From contig NZ_QMDW01000008.1 in NCBI RefSeq assembly GCF_003605635.1, positions 82,023 to 146,022 on the forward strand: a DNA stretch of 64,000 nucleotides, written 5' to 3'. The stretch comes from Halonotius pteroides (GTDB lineage: Archaea > Halobacteriota > Halobacteria > Halobacteriales > Haloferacaceae). Shown here in pieces: positions 18,378 to 28,549 of this stretch (within the stretch, counting starts at the first letter, position 1; each line of letters opens with the position of its first letter). Both the position numbers and the translations under genes were made by a program. The notes beneath the pieces are model-generated. The model made no database searches. It was not told the DNA's origin and saw nothing but the letters and a program-made list of their open reading frames with translations.

Positions 18378-18932
18378 ATGGATTCGAACCGATCGCCGCG
18401 CAGTGACAGCCCACCTACCGACCAAGCGACCGAGAGTCCCACGGCAACACACACAACCCGTCGCCGGCTGTTGGCGGCCGGCGGGGCGACAGCTCTCGCG
18501 GGGGTGGCCGGCTGTATGGACATCATGAACAGCATCGCTGGGGCGATTCTCAAGGATGTCAATGTGCTCAACGGCACCAATCAGGAACAGAGCGGCAGCG
18601 TCACCGTCGTCGATCCGAACGGCGAGACACAGCTCTCGGAGTCATTCACGGTCGCGCCAAGCGATAGCGACAACGAGGAAAGCACGGACGAAGAGCGGTC
18701 GACACCGGCCTACGACGACGTGTTTACCGACGCCGGAGAGTACACTGTCACGGTTGCCCTCGACAGCGCGATCAACGGGACGAGCAACCGAGAGGCGAGT
18801 GTCACCGTCGACAACACCGACGACCAACACATCATCGTCGGCCTCGGTGCCGACGGCGCGCCGACCCCGATCGAGATCCTTGTTATCGATGCGTTCAGCG
18901 ACCTCGCCGATCGGTTTGGCGACGACGCATAG
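18378..18932 (+). CDS. Secreted Tat lipoprotein of unknown function
   Basis: A 184-residue exported protein. Residues 27-46 carry a Tat signal with lipobox: TRRRLLAAGGATALAGVAGC, so the mature protein should be lipid-anchored at Cys46 outside the membrane. The rest is acidic and strand-rich with NGTNQEQ, GTSNREAS and VDNTDDQHIIVGLGADGAP, resembling a small Ig-like beta domain with possible N-glycosylation sites (NGTN, NGTS). I recognise no family. The sequon-rich surface fits with the N-glycosylation genes at the end of the window. Confidence 0.75.
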   Translation: MDSNRSPRSDSPPTDQATESPTATHTTRRRLLAAGGATALAGVAGCMDIMNSIAGAILKDVNVLNGTNQEQSGSVTVVDPNGETQLSESFTVAPSDSDNEESTDEERSTPAYDDVFTDAGEYTVTVALDSAINGTSNREASVTVDNTDDQHIIVGLGADGAPTPIEILVIDAFSDLADRFGDDA

Positions 18933-19004
18933 CGGCTGACAATCGCGGTGAACCGGTCACGGCTCCCCGTGTGAGAACGCTTAAGGCCGACTCGGGGGTA
19001 TCGG

Positions 19005-19730
19005 ATGGCAATGAAGGTCATCCTTTCACTTGGCGGGAGCGTTCTCGCGCCGGATCTCGACGCCGAGCAGGTGGCGGCCCACGCCGCGGCGATCGAATCG
19101 CTTGTCGACGCCGGGTTTGCGGTCGGGGTTGTCGTCGGCGGCGGCGAGGTCGCCCGCGATTATATCACGACCGCCCGCGAGCTCGGCGGCAACGAGGTCG
19201 AACTCGACGAACTCGGGATCGCCGCGACCCGACTGAACGCTCGGCTGTTGATCGCCGCCCTCGATACCTGCACAAACCCAACGCCGGCTACCGATTACGC
19301 CGAGGCCGGCGAGGCACTCAACCGCGGGGACGTGGCGATCATGGGCGGGGTGATGGCCGGCCAGACAACTGACGCCGTCGCCGCCGCCCTCGCCGAGTAT
19401 GTCGATGCTGACCTGCTGGCCTACGCGACCAGCACCGACGGCGTCTACGACGCCGACCCCAACGAGGATCCAGAGGCGATCCGTTATACGACGATGTCGC
19501 CGGCGGAACTCGTGGAGTTGGTCGTCCCGATGAGCCGGGATGCGGGCTCCTCGGCACCGGTCGATCTGCTGGCCGCGAAACTCATCGAGCGGGCAGGGAT
19601 GCGGGCGATCGTTTTCGACGGTACCGAGCCGGGCGATGTCACCGACGCGGTACTCAACGGAAGCCACACCGGCACCGATATCATCCCCGAAGGCGGCGAG
19701 GAACCAGCGGAGTGGATCACGACAGAATGA
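19005..19730 (+). CDS. pyrH: UMP kinase (archaeal type)
   Basis: An amino-acid-kinase-fold enzyme making UDP from UMP. Visible: LSLGGSVLAPDLD at residues 6-18, VVGGGEVARDYI at about 43-54, NRGDVAIMGGVMAGQTTDAV near 104-123 and YATSTDGVYDADPNEDPEA near 141-159. Either MAM or the internal M (19011) could be the start; both are short leaders after a TTAA-like box at about 18980. Its last codons overlap the ATG of lysS in an ATGA arrangement, so the two are translationally coupled, as in other haloarchaea. Confidence 0.93.
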   Translation: MAMKVILSLGGSVLAPDLDAEQVAAHAAAIESLVDAGFAVGVVVGGGEVARDYITTARELGGNEVELDELGIAATRLNARLLIAALDTCTNPTPATDYAEAGEALNRGDVAIMGGVMAGQTTDAVAAALAEYVDADLLAYATSTDGVYDADPNEDPEAIRYTTMSPAELVELVVPMSRDAGSSAPVDLLAAKLIERAGMRAIVFDGTEPGDVTDAVLNGSHTGTDIIPEGGEEPAEWITTE

Positions 19731-21379
19731 GCACCGACGACACTGATTCCGACACCGGGGTCGACGAACCAGACGGTGCCCACCACGACTTTTGGGCCGA
19801 AGGTGTCGCCGACGAGATTGAGCAGCGGGAGCCCGACAATCCGATCGTGATCAAGGGTGGCGTCTCGCCGTCGGGAGTTGCTCACCTCGGCAACGTCAAC
19901 GAGATTATGCGGGGCTATTTCGTCGCCGAAGCCCTCCGCGATCGCGGCCATGCGGTGCGACAGGTGTTCACCAGCGACGACCGTGATCCGCTGCGTAAAC
20001 TGCCTCGCAAGTTGGCCGACTCGGACGGCAACATCGTCGGTCTCGGCGAGGTCGACGCCGGCGCGCTCGGCCGTAACCTCGGCAAGCCCTACACCGACAT
20101 TCCCGATCCCTTCGGCGAGCGCGACTCCTACGCCGCTCACTTCGCCGCGCTGCTTGAGGCCGACGCCGATCGGCTTGGGGTCGATATCGAGATGTACTCG
20201 AACACCGAGCTCTACGGCAAGGGAGCCTTCGATCCGGTTGTCGAGCGCGTGCTTGATCGCGTCGACACCGCCCGCGAGGTGCTCAGCGAGTACCAAGCAA
20301 AGGCCGACGACGAGTACGTCCCGTTTAATCCGATCTGTGAGGCGTGTGGCAAACTGACCGAGACGGTGACCGACATCGACCTTGCTGCCGAGACCGTCGA
20401 CTACGTCTGCACGGATATGGCTGTCGGCGACGAGACAATCGAGGGCTGTGGTCACGAGGGCACCGCCACCTTCCGTGAGGGCAAGCTTCCCTGGCGGTTC
20501 GAGTGGCCCGGCCAGTGGCAGGTGCTGGATGTCGACTTCGAGCCGTTCGGCAAGGATCACGCCGAGGGCTCGTGGCCCTCCGGTGTCGACATCGCCAAGA
20601 ACGTGCTGGATATCGAGCCGCCGGAACCGATGGTCTATGAGTGGTTCACGCTCAACGGCGAGGCCCTCTCGTCGTCGGCCGGCAACATCGTCACCGTCCC
20701 CGAACTGCTTGAGCTACTGGAACCCGAGGTCATCCGCTACTTCTTCGCGCTGCATCCGAAGACGGCCCGCGATCTTGATCTCTCACAGCTTGACCAACTC
20801 GTCGACGACTTCGATCGCTTCGAGGAAGCCTACTATCAGGGCGTCAACGACAGATCGGTGACAGCCTTTGCCGAGGCGGCCTACCCCTACGTCGTCGACG
20901 CGGTTGCCGACGAGCGGCCGGTTCGACTCCCCTACACCTTCGCCGCGGTGCTCGGCATGGTCGAGGATCAGGCACTCCGGGAGAAGCTCGCCCGCGATGA
21001 GGGCCACATCCCCGACGATGCCGACGCGGCGACCGTTGAGGCCGCCCTCGCTCGCGTCGAGCAGGCCCGCACCTGGGCCGAGCGGATGGACAACGCCTAC
21101 AACTACCGGCTACAGGCCGACCTCCCCGATTCCGAGTTCGACGACCCAACGAGTGACGCCCTCGATTCGCTGGCCGATGTCGTCGCCGCAGGCCACGACG
21201 GCGAGACGATCCAGTCCGAAATCTACGACACCGCCCGCGAGCACGGTATCGAGCCCGGTGCCCTCTTCGAGGCCGGCTACCGGCTGTTCTTCGATGAGAC
21301 ACAGGGGCCGCGGCTCGGTGAGTTCCTCGGCGACCTCGAACAGGAGTTCGTCGTCGGGCGGCTCCGCCGCGAACGCTGA
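19727..21379 (+). CDS. lysS: Lysyl-tRNA synthetase, class I
   Basis: A 550-residue class I LysRS, the archaeal form unrelated to the bacterial class II enzyme. HIGH-like motif VAHLGN at about 47-52 in GGVSPSGVAHLGNVNEI, and the KMSKS-like motif as LSSSAGN at about 316-322. A zinc-like knot with CEACGKL near 204 and CGHEGT near 240 is present. The start is the ATG that overlaps the pyrH stop by 4 bp; a start five codons upstream would lie inside pyrH. C-terminal helical anticodon domain is complete. Confidence 0.95.
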   Translation: MSTDDTDSDTGVDEPDGAHHDFWAEGVADEIEQREPDNPIVIKGGVSPSGVAHLGNVNEIMRGYFVAEALRDRGHAVRQVFTSDDRDPLRKLPRKLADSDGNIVGLGEVDAGALGRNLGKPYTDIPDPFGERDSYAAHFAALLEADADRLGVDIEMYSNTELYGKGAFDPVVERVLDRVDTAREVLSEYQAKADDEYVPFNPICEACGKLTETVTDIDLAAETVDYVCTDMAVGDETIEGCGHEGTATFREGKLPWRFEWPGQWQVLDVDFEPFGKDHAEGSWPSGVDIAKNVLDIEPPEPMVYEWFTLNGEALSSSAGNIVTVPELLELLEPEVIRYFFALHPKTARDLDLSQLDQLVDDFDRFEEAYYQGVNDRSVTAFAEAAYPYVVDAVADERPVRLPYTFAAVLGMVEDQALREKLARDEGHIPDDADAATVEAALARVEQARTWAERMDNAYNYRLQADLPDSEFDDPTSDALDSLADVVAAGHDGETIQSEIYDTAREHGIEPGALFEAGYRLFFDETQGPRLGEFLGDLEQEFVVGRLRRER

Positions 21380-21443
21380 GCGTGGTCGCCGGTGACGGCA
21401 GCTGATCGCCCGGCTTTACTATCTCGCCGACCAACAGCAGCCG

Positions 21444-21764
21444 ATGAGTAAGGATCGGCCACTGACGGAATTTACTGACGCCGAGAGAGGTTCTGGCGAC
21501 AGCGAGAGTGACAGCGGCGACAGTGTGATACCCACTGGTGACGACGAACCGACGACTGGCACCGAATCGATGGGTGATGACGAACCGACGACTGACGACG
21601 AACCGACGGCTGATGATGAACCGACAGCTACAGAGGCTGATCCGGCAACTGTCACGTACCGTTGGCAGCCTGACGGCGCGGCGTGTGCTCGCTGTGGCAC
21701 GACAACCGAACGACAGTGGCGCGATGATGACGGGTTCGTGTGTGCTGACTGCAAAGCGTGGTAA
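21444..21764 (+). CDS. Acidic linker protein with C-terminal zinc ribbon
   Basis: A 106-residue protein. The N-terminal two thirds are a low-complexity acidic tail with a DDEPTT/DDEPTA unit repeated four times (about residues 33-61). The last 40 residues form a zinc ribbon: CARCGT...CADCK, two CxxC pairs about 20 residues apart, with a conserved RWQPDG before. Such small haloarchaeal proteins are common and unassigned; a nucleic-acid or protein interaction role is possible. It follows lysS by 64 bp and is convergent with mutL. Confidence 0.65.
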   Translation: MSKDRPLTEFTDAERGSGDSESDSGDSVIPTGDDEPTTGTESMGDDEPTTDDEPTADDEPTATEADPATVTYRWQPDGAACARCGTTTERQWRDDDGFVCADCKAW

Positions 21765-21776
21765 CGTCGTCGCTTT

Positions 21777-23444
21777 TTATTCGAAACGCGTCGATTCGCG
21801 GTCGAAGCCGGCGGCCAACGTCGATTCCTCGATAGAACAGACGGTCGGCCGCCCGTGTGGACATCCAAAGGGGTGCTCGCACTCGCCAAGCCGTGCCAAT
21901 AGCGACATTGCATCCTCCGTTGACAGTTCCGCGCCGGCTTTCAGCGACGGCTGACAGGCCAGCGTCGCCAGCAACGTCTCGCGTGGATCGGCCGGCGACT
22001 CACCGGCAGCCAACTCGTCGAGGGTCGTTCGCAACGCCGCGGCGTCGGCGACGCGACCGAACGGGGCCGGCACCGCCGACACCCGCAGCGTCCCGCCGCC
22101 GAACGGTTCGACATCGAAGCCGAGGGTCGCAAGCAGGTCGGCGTACTCCTCAGCGAGCGATGCGGCTGCTGGCGACACCGACACGGATTCCGCCGGCTCA
22201 AGTGTCGCCGTCGGAATCGCGTCGTCGCCGACGGCGGCCTGCAGTCGCTCATAGTTGACCCGCTCGTGGGCGGCGTGCTGGTCGATCACGAGCAGCGCGT
22301 CGTCGTCCTCACAGAGCAGATAGAGGTCTCGAAAGCTGCCGATAACTTGCAGATCGGCGAAGGGATCGCTACGGTCGACACCATCGAGTTCGGTCGTGAG
22401 ATCGGTCGCGGCCGCCTCAACCCGGCGGGCGTCGGCCGTCGACAACGCCCCCGAAACAGCGGTTTCGACGGCGGCTTCGATGTCGTCTCGATACCGAAGT
22501 CCGACCCGTTGTTTCGCCGGGTGGACGTTCGGGTCGACGGCACCGGTCGGCGGCTCGATATCGACCGCGGCGATCGGGAACTGGTCGCCGGGCAACAGCG
22601 ATCCGTAGCCGTCGATAACTGCTTGCCGGAGCCCGGAATCCGAGACGGGCCGGCCGGCGACGCTGACCCGGACATGGTCGCGGGTCGATCGCGTGACCGA
22701 TGGATAGGTGAGAATCCCGCGGAGATCGAACGATCCGGTTCCGTCCTTGATATCGATATCTGTCGCGTGTTCGACGACGGTCGCGTTGCGAGCGACATCC
22801 GCGTCGTAGACGCCGAGGAGTGCGTCGCGCAGGCCGCCGCCAGGGGTCGAGAACGTCTTCGCCCCGTCGTGGCGCAGCGAGAACCCGACATCGGGTTGGG
22901 CAAGCGCGTAGGCCGCGACGCGGTCGCTGATCCGGCTGAACTCGGCGGCCGGCCCCGAAAGCGACTCTCGGCGGGCTGGGCGGTCGGCGAAAAGGTCGGT
23001 GACGGTGACGGTGGTGCCTTGCCCGCGGGCGGCGTCGGCGACGGTTGGCTCGCCGTTCTCGACGCGGAGTTTGGTGCCGACGGCGTCGCCGTCGTTGGTA
23101 CTGATCTCGACGGTGGCACAATCGCAGATCGCCGCCAACGCTTCGCCGCGAAAGCCAAGCGTCGAGACCGCCGTCAGCGACGCGCCGGCGTCGGCTGGAA
23201 GCTTGCTCGTCGTGTGCCGCTGGACGGCGAGTCCGGCGTCGCTACGAGAGAGGCCGTGGCCGTCATCCTTGAGGCGAATCTGCTCAGTGCCGTCGCCGTC
23301 GACCGCAACATCGATTCGGTTCGCGCCGGCGTCCAGCGCGTTGTCGATGAGTTCGCTCACGACGCGGGCGGGCCGGCTGATGACCTCGCCGGCCGCGATT
23401 TCGGCGACCGTCGCGTCGTCGAGCCGGGTGAGTTGTGGCGGCAT
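21777..23444 (-). CDS. mutL: DNA mismatch repair protein MutL
   Basis: A 555-residue GHKL ATPase that couples MutS mismatch recognition to strand removal. ATP site: AAGEVISRPARVVSELIDNA and NALDAGANRI at about 15-43, DDGHG about 60, FRGEAL about 96. The C-terminal domain keeps the endonuclease motif DQHA(x2)E(x4)E as DQHAAHERVNYE and the ACR-like CPHGRP, so it should be a nicking MutL. The start MPPQLTRLDDATVAEI is family-typical; a frame 20 codons longer runs into the mutS gap. It lies 56 bp after mutS in the same direction. Confidence 0.93.
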   Translation of the reverse strand: MPPQLTRLDDATVAEIAAGEVISRPARVVSELIDNALDAGANRIDVAVDGDGTEQIRLKDDGHGLSRSDAGLAVQRHTTSKLPADAGASLTAVSTLGFRGEALAAICDCATVEISTNDGDAVGTKLRVENGEPTVADAARGQGTTVTVTDLFADRPARRESLSGPAAEFSRISDRVAAYALAQPDVGFSLRHDGAKTFSTPGGGLRDALLGVYDADVARNATVVEHATDIDIKDGTGSFDLRGILTYPSVTRSTRDHVRVSVAGRPVSDSGLRQAVIDGYGSLLPGDQFPIAAVDIEPPTGAVDPNVHPAKQRVGLRYRDDIEAAVETAVSGALSTADARRVEAAATDLTTELDGVDRSDPFADLQVIGSFRDLYLLCEDDDALLVIDQHAAHERVNYERLQAAVGDDAIPTATLEPAESVSVSPAAASLAEEYADLLATLGFDVEPFGGGTLRVSAVPAPFGRVADAAALRTTLDELAAGESPADPRETLLATLACQPSLKAGAELSTEDAMSLLARLGECEHPFGCPHGRPTVCSIEESTLAAGFDRESTRFE

Positions 23445-23500
23445 ACTGTTGTAGCGTGGGTGAACGCGCGACCGGTTTAGCCGCTTCGGGCGAATCCCGG

Positions 23501-26194
23501 TCACGTTTCATCAAGCTGTGAGCGAAGCTCATCCAGTGTATTGAGCGCTTCCAGCGGCGTCATCGTCGCAATGTCGAGATCCTGGAGTTCAGTGGCGACC
23601 GCTGCGACGGCCTCCGCGTCGAGTGTCTGTTCGTCAAGCGCGTCGCAGACAGCGTCGTCAGCCGTCGCGCTCGCGGGCGGGTCGGTCGCGGTATCATCGT
23701 CGGAGGCGGTCGGGGCGGCAGCGCTGCCGGTAGCGTCGTCAACAACAGTACCGTCGCTGGCGTCACCGGTTGTCGTTGCGACGACGTCGCGGGCGCGATC
23801 GACAACGGGTGTCGGCACACCGGCCATCCGGGCGACTTCGATCCCGTAGGACGCCGACGACGCGCCGGGGGCAACACGGTGGAGGAATGTCACGTCGTCG
23901 CCATCACGGGTCGCCGCAAAGTGGAGGTTGTGGACGCCCTCGCGCTCGTCGGCGAGGTTGGTCAGGCCGTGGTAGTGGGTCGCAAACAGCGTCGTCGCGT
24001 CGAGTTCGTCGTGGATGAACTCGGTCGTCGCTTGGGCGATAGCCAGCCCGTCGGCCGTGCTCGTCCCCCGGCCGACCTCGTCAAGTAGAACCAGCGACCT
24101 ATCGGTCGCGTCGTGGAGGATTTCGGTCAGCTCACTCATCTCCCGCATGAACGTCGACTGGCCGCCGGCGATGTCGTCGCTCGCGCCGACCCGGGTGAAA
24201 ATTCGATCGAGGATCGGGAGGGTGGCGGCCTCCGCCGGCACGAAACTCCCGGTCTGGGCGAGCAGGCAGATCAGCGCGACCTGCCGCATGTAGGTCGATT
24301 TCCCGCTCATGTTGGGGCCGGTGATGATCGCCACGTCGCCGCCGGTGAGGTCGGTATCGTTCGGAACAAACTCCGCTTGCGTGGTTTCGACAACCGGATG
24401 GCGACCGCCGTGGATCGCGATGCGGCCATCGTCGCTGGCGGCCTGAACGTTCGGACGGACGTAGTCGTTCTCGGCGGCGGCAGTCGCGAGAGAACACAAC
24501 GCGTCGAGTTCGGCGATCACCGTCGCCAACGCCTGAATCCGGTCGGTTTCGGCGGCAACGGTCTCACGAACCTCACAGAACAGGTCGTATTCGAGGCTGT
24601 CGGCGCGCTCGGCGGCTCCGAAGATCTCGTCTTCGCGCTCTTTCAGTTCGGGTGTGTAGAACCGCTCGGCGTTTTTCAGCGTTTGACGGCGGGTGTAGTC
24701 GTCGGGTACCTGATCGAGGTTTGGGTTCGTCACCTCGATGTAGTAGCCGTGAACCTGATTGTGGCCGACCGACAGCGAGTCGATTCCCGTTCGCCGGCGT
24801 TCGGCGGCTTCGAGGTCGGCGACCCACTCACGGCCCTGCTGTTCGGTCGTTCTGAGATCAGTGAGCTCGTCGTCGAAGGACTGTTTGATGACACCGCCCT
24901 CGGTGAGCTCCATCGGTGGCTCCGGGCTGATCGCCTCGTCGATCAGCGTCGCCACGTCACGAAGTTCGTCGAGGCGGTCATGGTAATCACTGAGCGCGGG
25001 GATGTCGGCGATACGTTCCTTCAGGTCAGGGACGATCGACAGCGTCGCCTGCAGGGCGCGGAGGTCACGGGCGTTGGCGCGTTCCCGCGAAACGCGGCCG
25101 GCGAGGCGTTCGAGGTCGTAGGCTTCTGCTAATAGATCCGAGAGGTCGCTGCGGACGACGCTGTCGCCGACAAGTGCCTCGACGGCGTCGAGTCGATCCT
25201 CGATGGCGGCACGGTCAACCAACGGTCGGCGGAGCCAGCGGTCGAGACACCGCCGACCGAGCGCACTTGCGGTTTCGTCGAGTACGTCGAAGACCGTCTC
25301 GCCGGAGCCCGGGCCTCGATTGTCGAACAGTTCGAGGCCCCGGAGCGCGGCGGCGTCGAGCCGCAGTTGGTCGCGCTGGTCGTGTCGCCGGATCCGCGAG
25401 ACGTATTCGAGCGGGCCGTCGTCGCCCTGCGTATACTCGGCGTAGGCCAACACCGCGCCGCAGGCCCGCTGTTCGGCGTCGTTGTCAAGGCGGCGGTCGG
25501 GGTCGGCGACGTACTCGGTTAAGCGATCGCGGGCGATGGTGGGGTCGAACAACTCGGCGTCGACCGCGCTTTCCATCCACTCGCCGTCAGGGGCGACCGT
25601 CGGCGCGTCGTCGGCGACAAGCAGTTCGTTGGGCTGGATACGGTCGAGTTCTTCGCGCACGTCGCCGCGGGTCAGCACCGTCGTGACGAAACACGCGCCG
25701 GTTGAGGCATCGACGGCGGCGATACCATACCCGTCCCGAACTCTGTCAGCTGTAGTTCGTTCGACGACACTGGCGACGTAGGTCGTCGATCCCGCCGCCA
25801 GCAACGCGTCTTCGACGACCGTGCCGGGTGTGATAACCCGCGTGACAGCGCGGTCAACGAGCCCGCTTGCCGCCTCAGCGTCTTCGACTTGGTCAGCCAG
25901 CGCAACGCGGTAGTCGGCCTCGACGAGGGCTTCGAGATAGGAGGCCGCGTTGTCGATCGGGATCCCCGCCATCGGATACTCGCCGGTGGAATCCTCGCGT
26001 TGGGTCAGCGTTACCTCACAAACGCGGGCGACTTCCGCGGCGGCCTCACAGAAGGCTTCATAGAAGTCGCCGACCTGAAACAAAACGAGTGCATCGGAGT
26101 GTTGCTCGCAGCACTCGACGTACTGGCCCAACATGGGCGTCACCTCGTCTTTGCGGTCAGCCATCGTCGGTGGCAGCCCCGTCACCGCGGTCAT
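23501..26194 (-). CDS. mutS: DNA mismatch repair protein MutS
   Basis: An 897-residue MutS1. The mismatch-sensing motif region is GDFYEAFCEAA at about 42-52; the clamp and lever domains follow; the ATPase has Walker A GPNMSGKSTYMRQ at about 626-638, DELGRGTST-type motif LLDEVGRGTSTADG, and FATHYHGL. An acidic unstructured linker (about 800-860) joins to a short helical tail for MutL and dimer contacts. MutS-MutL systems of this kind occur in haloarchaea but in few other archaea, and are thought to be acquired from bacteria. The next gene, SUI1, is divergent. Confidence 0.94.
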   Translation of the reverse strand: MTAVTGLPPTMADRKDEVTPMLGQYVECCEQHSDALVLFQVGDFYEAFCEAAAEVARVCEVTLTQREDSTGEYPMAGIPIDNAASYLEALVEADYRVALADQVEDAEAASGLVDRAVTRVITPGTVVEDALLAAGSTTYVASVVERTTADRVRDGYGIAAVDASTGACFVTTVLTRGDVREELDRIQPNELLVADDAPTVAPDGEWMESAVDAELFDPTIARDRLTEYVADPDRRLDNDAEQRACGAVLAYAEYTQGDDGPLEYVSRIRRHDQRDQLRLDAAALRGLELFDNRGPGSGETVFDVLDETASALGRRCLDRWLRRPLVDRAAIEDRLDAVEALVGDSVVRSDLSDLLAEAYDLERLAGRVSRERANARDLRALQATLSIVPDLKERIADIPALSDYHDRLDELRDVATLIDEAISPEPPMELTEGGVIKQSFDDELTDLRTTEQQGREWVADLEAAERRRTGIDSLSVGHNQVHGYYIEVTNPNLDQVPDDYTRRQTLKNAERFYTPELKEREDEIFGAAERADSLEYDLFCEVRETVAAETDRIQALATVIAELDALCSLATAAAENDYVRPNVQAASDDGRIAIHGGRHPVVETTQAEFVPNDTDLTGGDVAIITGPNMSGKSTYMRQVALICLLAQTGSFVPAEAATLPILDRIFTRVGASDDIAGGQSTFMREMSELTEILHDATDRSLVLLDEVGRGTSTADGLAIAQATTEFIHDELDATTLFATHYHGLTNLADEREGVHNLHFAATRDGDDVTFLHRVAPGASSASYGIEVARMAGVPTPVVDRARDVVATTTGDASDGTVVDDATGSAAAPTASDDDTATDPPASATADDAVCDALDEQTLDAEAVAAVATELQDLDIATMTPLEALNTLDELRSQLDET

Positions 26195-26337
26195 AGCCGG
26201 GAGGCCGTCCGCGAGCGGTATAATCGCTCGGATGTCAGCCGTGGAGCGGCAAAGAGAACCCCCGAGGAGGTCGCGATCAAACGCCTGTGACCGAGAGTGG
26301 CCGGCACAGCGGGGTTGGAAATCCCGACACTGTTTAA

Positions 26338-26658
<321 letters not shown>

Positions 26659-26755
26659 CCGCAACCTAACCCCGCCCCCGTTCTGACGCCAACTTCCCAC
26701 GTACCGCCACTCGTCGTCGGGAACCGTTATGCGGCTCCGAGGCGTTGTATCAGCT

Positions 26756-28549
26756 ATGTTGACGTGGCGGGCCTCAGCTGTTGTCTGCCTCATACTTGCG
26801 AGTCTGCTCACAGCACCGGCTGTGGTCGCTCCAACGAGTCCAACAGCAACACCAGCTTCATCAACAGCCACATCAAGCGCGTCGGTGCCGCTTGAATCGG
26901 TGCCGGCCACCAACACGCCGTCACCAACACCGCTGTCGACACACAACGAGTTGGAGTTGACGACAGCGTTGGATCGAACGCCGGATCGAGTCGGCGAGAT
27001 CACCGCCACTGTCACCGCCGAGATCCCCTCGCAGTTTACCGAACTGACGCTTGAATTGCCAGCAGGGGCGCAGGTGGTTGCGACCAGCGGCTTCACCCGC
27101 ACCGCCGACGGCGACGTGGCGTGGGACAGCAACAGCAACCCGGCAACGGTCACCTATCGGATCGATGCAACCGTCCGCAGTGGGGCCGACCAGCCTGGGG
27201 CGGAGGGGAGCTACCGGTTTGCCGACACCGCCAACTGGTCGCTCGTCCAGATCCCATCGGTCGGCGACATCAGCGGCCGGATCGTCGGCGACGACCCCGA
27301 GATCGTCCGGAAAACAACCGTTGCGGGCCCCGGCGTCGCCGGCGACCGGATCGCGTTCCTCGGCCCCTCCGAGCAGCGGACACAGACAGCCCACGGCCAG
27401 CGGTTCACGCTCGTCGTTCCCGAAGCCGCCGACCTCAAAGCTGAGCCACGCGAGATCTTCGAGTCGGTGACGGCCGCCTCCGACCGACTTCGGGTCGGAG
27501 CCCGCGACGACGAGGTGCTGATGATCGCCGCCCCAACCGGCGACATCGAGTGGGCCGTTCGGGGGATTCAGACCGGCGACAGCGACTTTTGGGTGCGGGC
27601 TGACGAGCCACTCGACACGCCGGCAAACAACTGGGTTCACGAGTACGTCCACACCCGGCAGGACTACAGCGCGGCAGCAGATGCCCGGTGGATCACCGAG
27701 GCGACAGCGACCTACTACGCCGCGTTGCTGACGCTGGAGGCCGACCGGGTTGAGTTCGATCGCTTCCAGCGGTTTCTCGCCCAAGGAGAAGACGAACCCC
27801 AAGCATCAGCAGTGATGACCGACCCTGACACCTGGGAAAACTTCGCCAACTACCGCAAGGGTTCCCTCGTCGCCGGCGATCTTGACCGCCGGATCAGGGT
27901 GGCGACCGACGGCGAGGCCAGCCTCGATACCGTCATCCGGGCGATCAACAGCCACGAGGGCGAGTTGACGGCCCGAGACGTTTCGGGGTATATCGACCGC
28001 ATCGCCGGCGAGGGGGTCGCCAGCGAAACTGACGCGGCGACGACCGCAACAACCGTCGGCGATATGTGGGGCAGCGACGCCCACGTCGCCGCCTTCGGGG
28101 GCGAGCCTGCTCGCTTTGCCTTCCGGTTTGCTGACGACACACCGCTCAGCGTTAACGGAACGAGTCGCCCGCTCCCAGCGGCTGGCGAAAATCTCACTGT
28201 CGCTGTCAACGAGACGGTTTCGGTGGGAGTCACCGTCGAAAACGTCGGCGGGACGACCGGCGACTATCAACTTCCCTTCAATGTCGGCGACTACGAGACG
28301 ACACAGACGGGCCGGCTGTCACCGGGGGAGACGACAACACATCGTTTTGACCAGCGGTTTACTGAGTCCGGCAGCTACCGGATCGCTGTCGGCGGCGAAG
28401 AGATTCGTGTGACAGCAACGGAGAACGCAACGACAACGCGGCCGCCGATCAACGTGCCTACCCAGATCGAAGTGCCTGGCTTCGGGGTTGCTGTCGCCGT
28501 GAGCGCGCTCTTGCTTGTCACTCGAATCTGGTTACAGCGAAGCGGCTAA
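26756..28549 (+). CDS. Secreted gluzincin-type metalloprotease with PGF-CTERM anchor
   Basis: A 597-residue exported protein. Signal peptide MLTWRASAVVCLILASLLTA (an ATG nine codons upstream is possible), then a Ser/Thr/Pro-rich low-complexity tail to about residue 55. A central zinc site HEYVH (about 300) is followed 18 residues on by ITEATATYYAAL, giving HExxH...E as in gluzincins related to M61. The C-terminal third is a CARDB-like Ig domain with N-glycosylation sequons. It ends PGFGVAVAVSALLLV plus a basic tip: the PGF-CTERM signal cut by archaeosortase A. The substrate is unknown. The stop overlaps the convergent rhodanese gene. Confidence 0.8.
   Translation: MLTWRASAVVCLILASLLTAPAVVAPTSPTATPASSTATSSASVPLESVPATNTPSPTPLSTHNELELTTALDRTPDRVGEITATVTAEIPSQFTELTLELPAGAQVVATSGFTRTADGDVAWDSNSNPATVTYRIDATVRSGADQPGAEGSYRFADTANWSLVQIPSVGDISGRIVGDDPEIVRKTTVAGPGVAGDRIAFLGPSEQRTQTAHGQRFTLVVPEAADLKAEPREIFESVTAASDRLRVGARDDEVLMIAAPTGDIEWAVRGIQTGDSDFWVRADEPLDTPANNWVHEYVHTRQDYSAAADARWITEATATYYAALLTLEADRVEFDRFQRFLAQGEDEPQASAVMTDPDTWENFANYRKGSLVAGDLDRRIRVATDGEASLDTVIRAINSHEGELTARDVSGYIDRIAGEGVASETDAATTATTVGDMWGSDAHVAAFGGEPARFAFRFADDTPLSVNGTSRPLPAAGENLTVAVNETVSVGVTVENVGGTTGDYQLPFNVGDYETTQTGRLSPGETTTHRFDQRFTESGSYRIAVGGEEIRVTATENATTTRPPINVPTQIEVPGFGVAVAVSALLLVTRIWLQRSG

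Noticed and set aside
22266..23480. A 404-codon frame opposite mutL.
   Set aside because: Antisense shadow of mutL.
24113..25132. A 339-codon frame opposite mutS.
   Set aside because: Antisense shadow of mutS.
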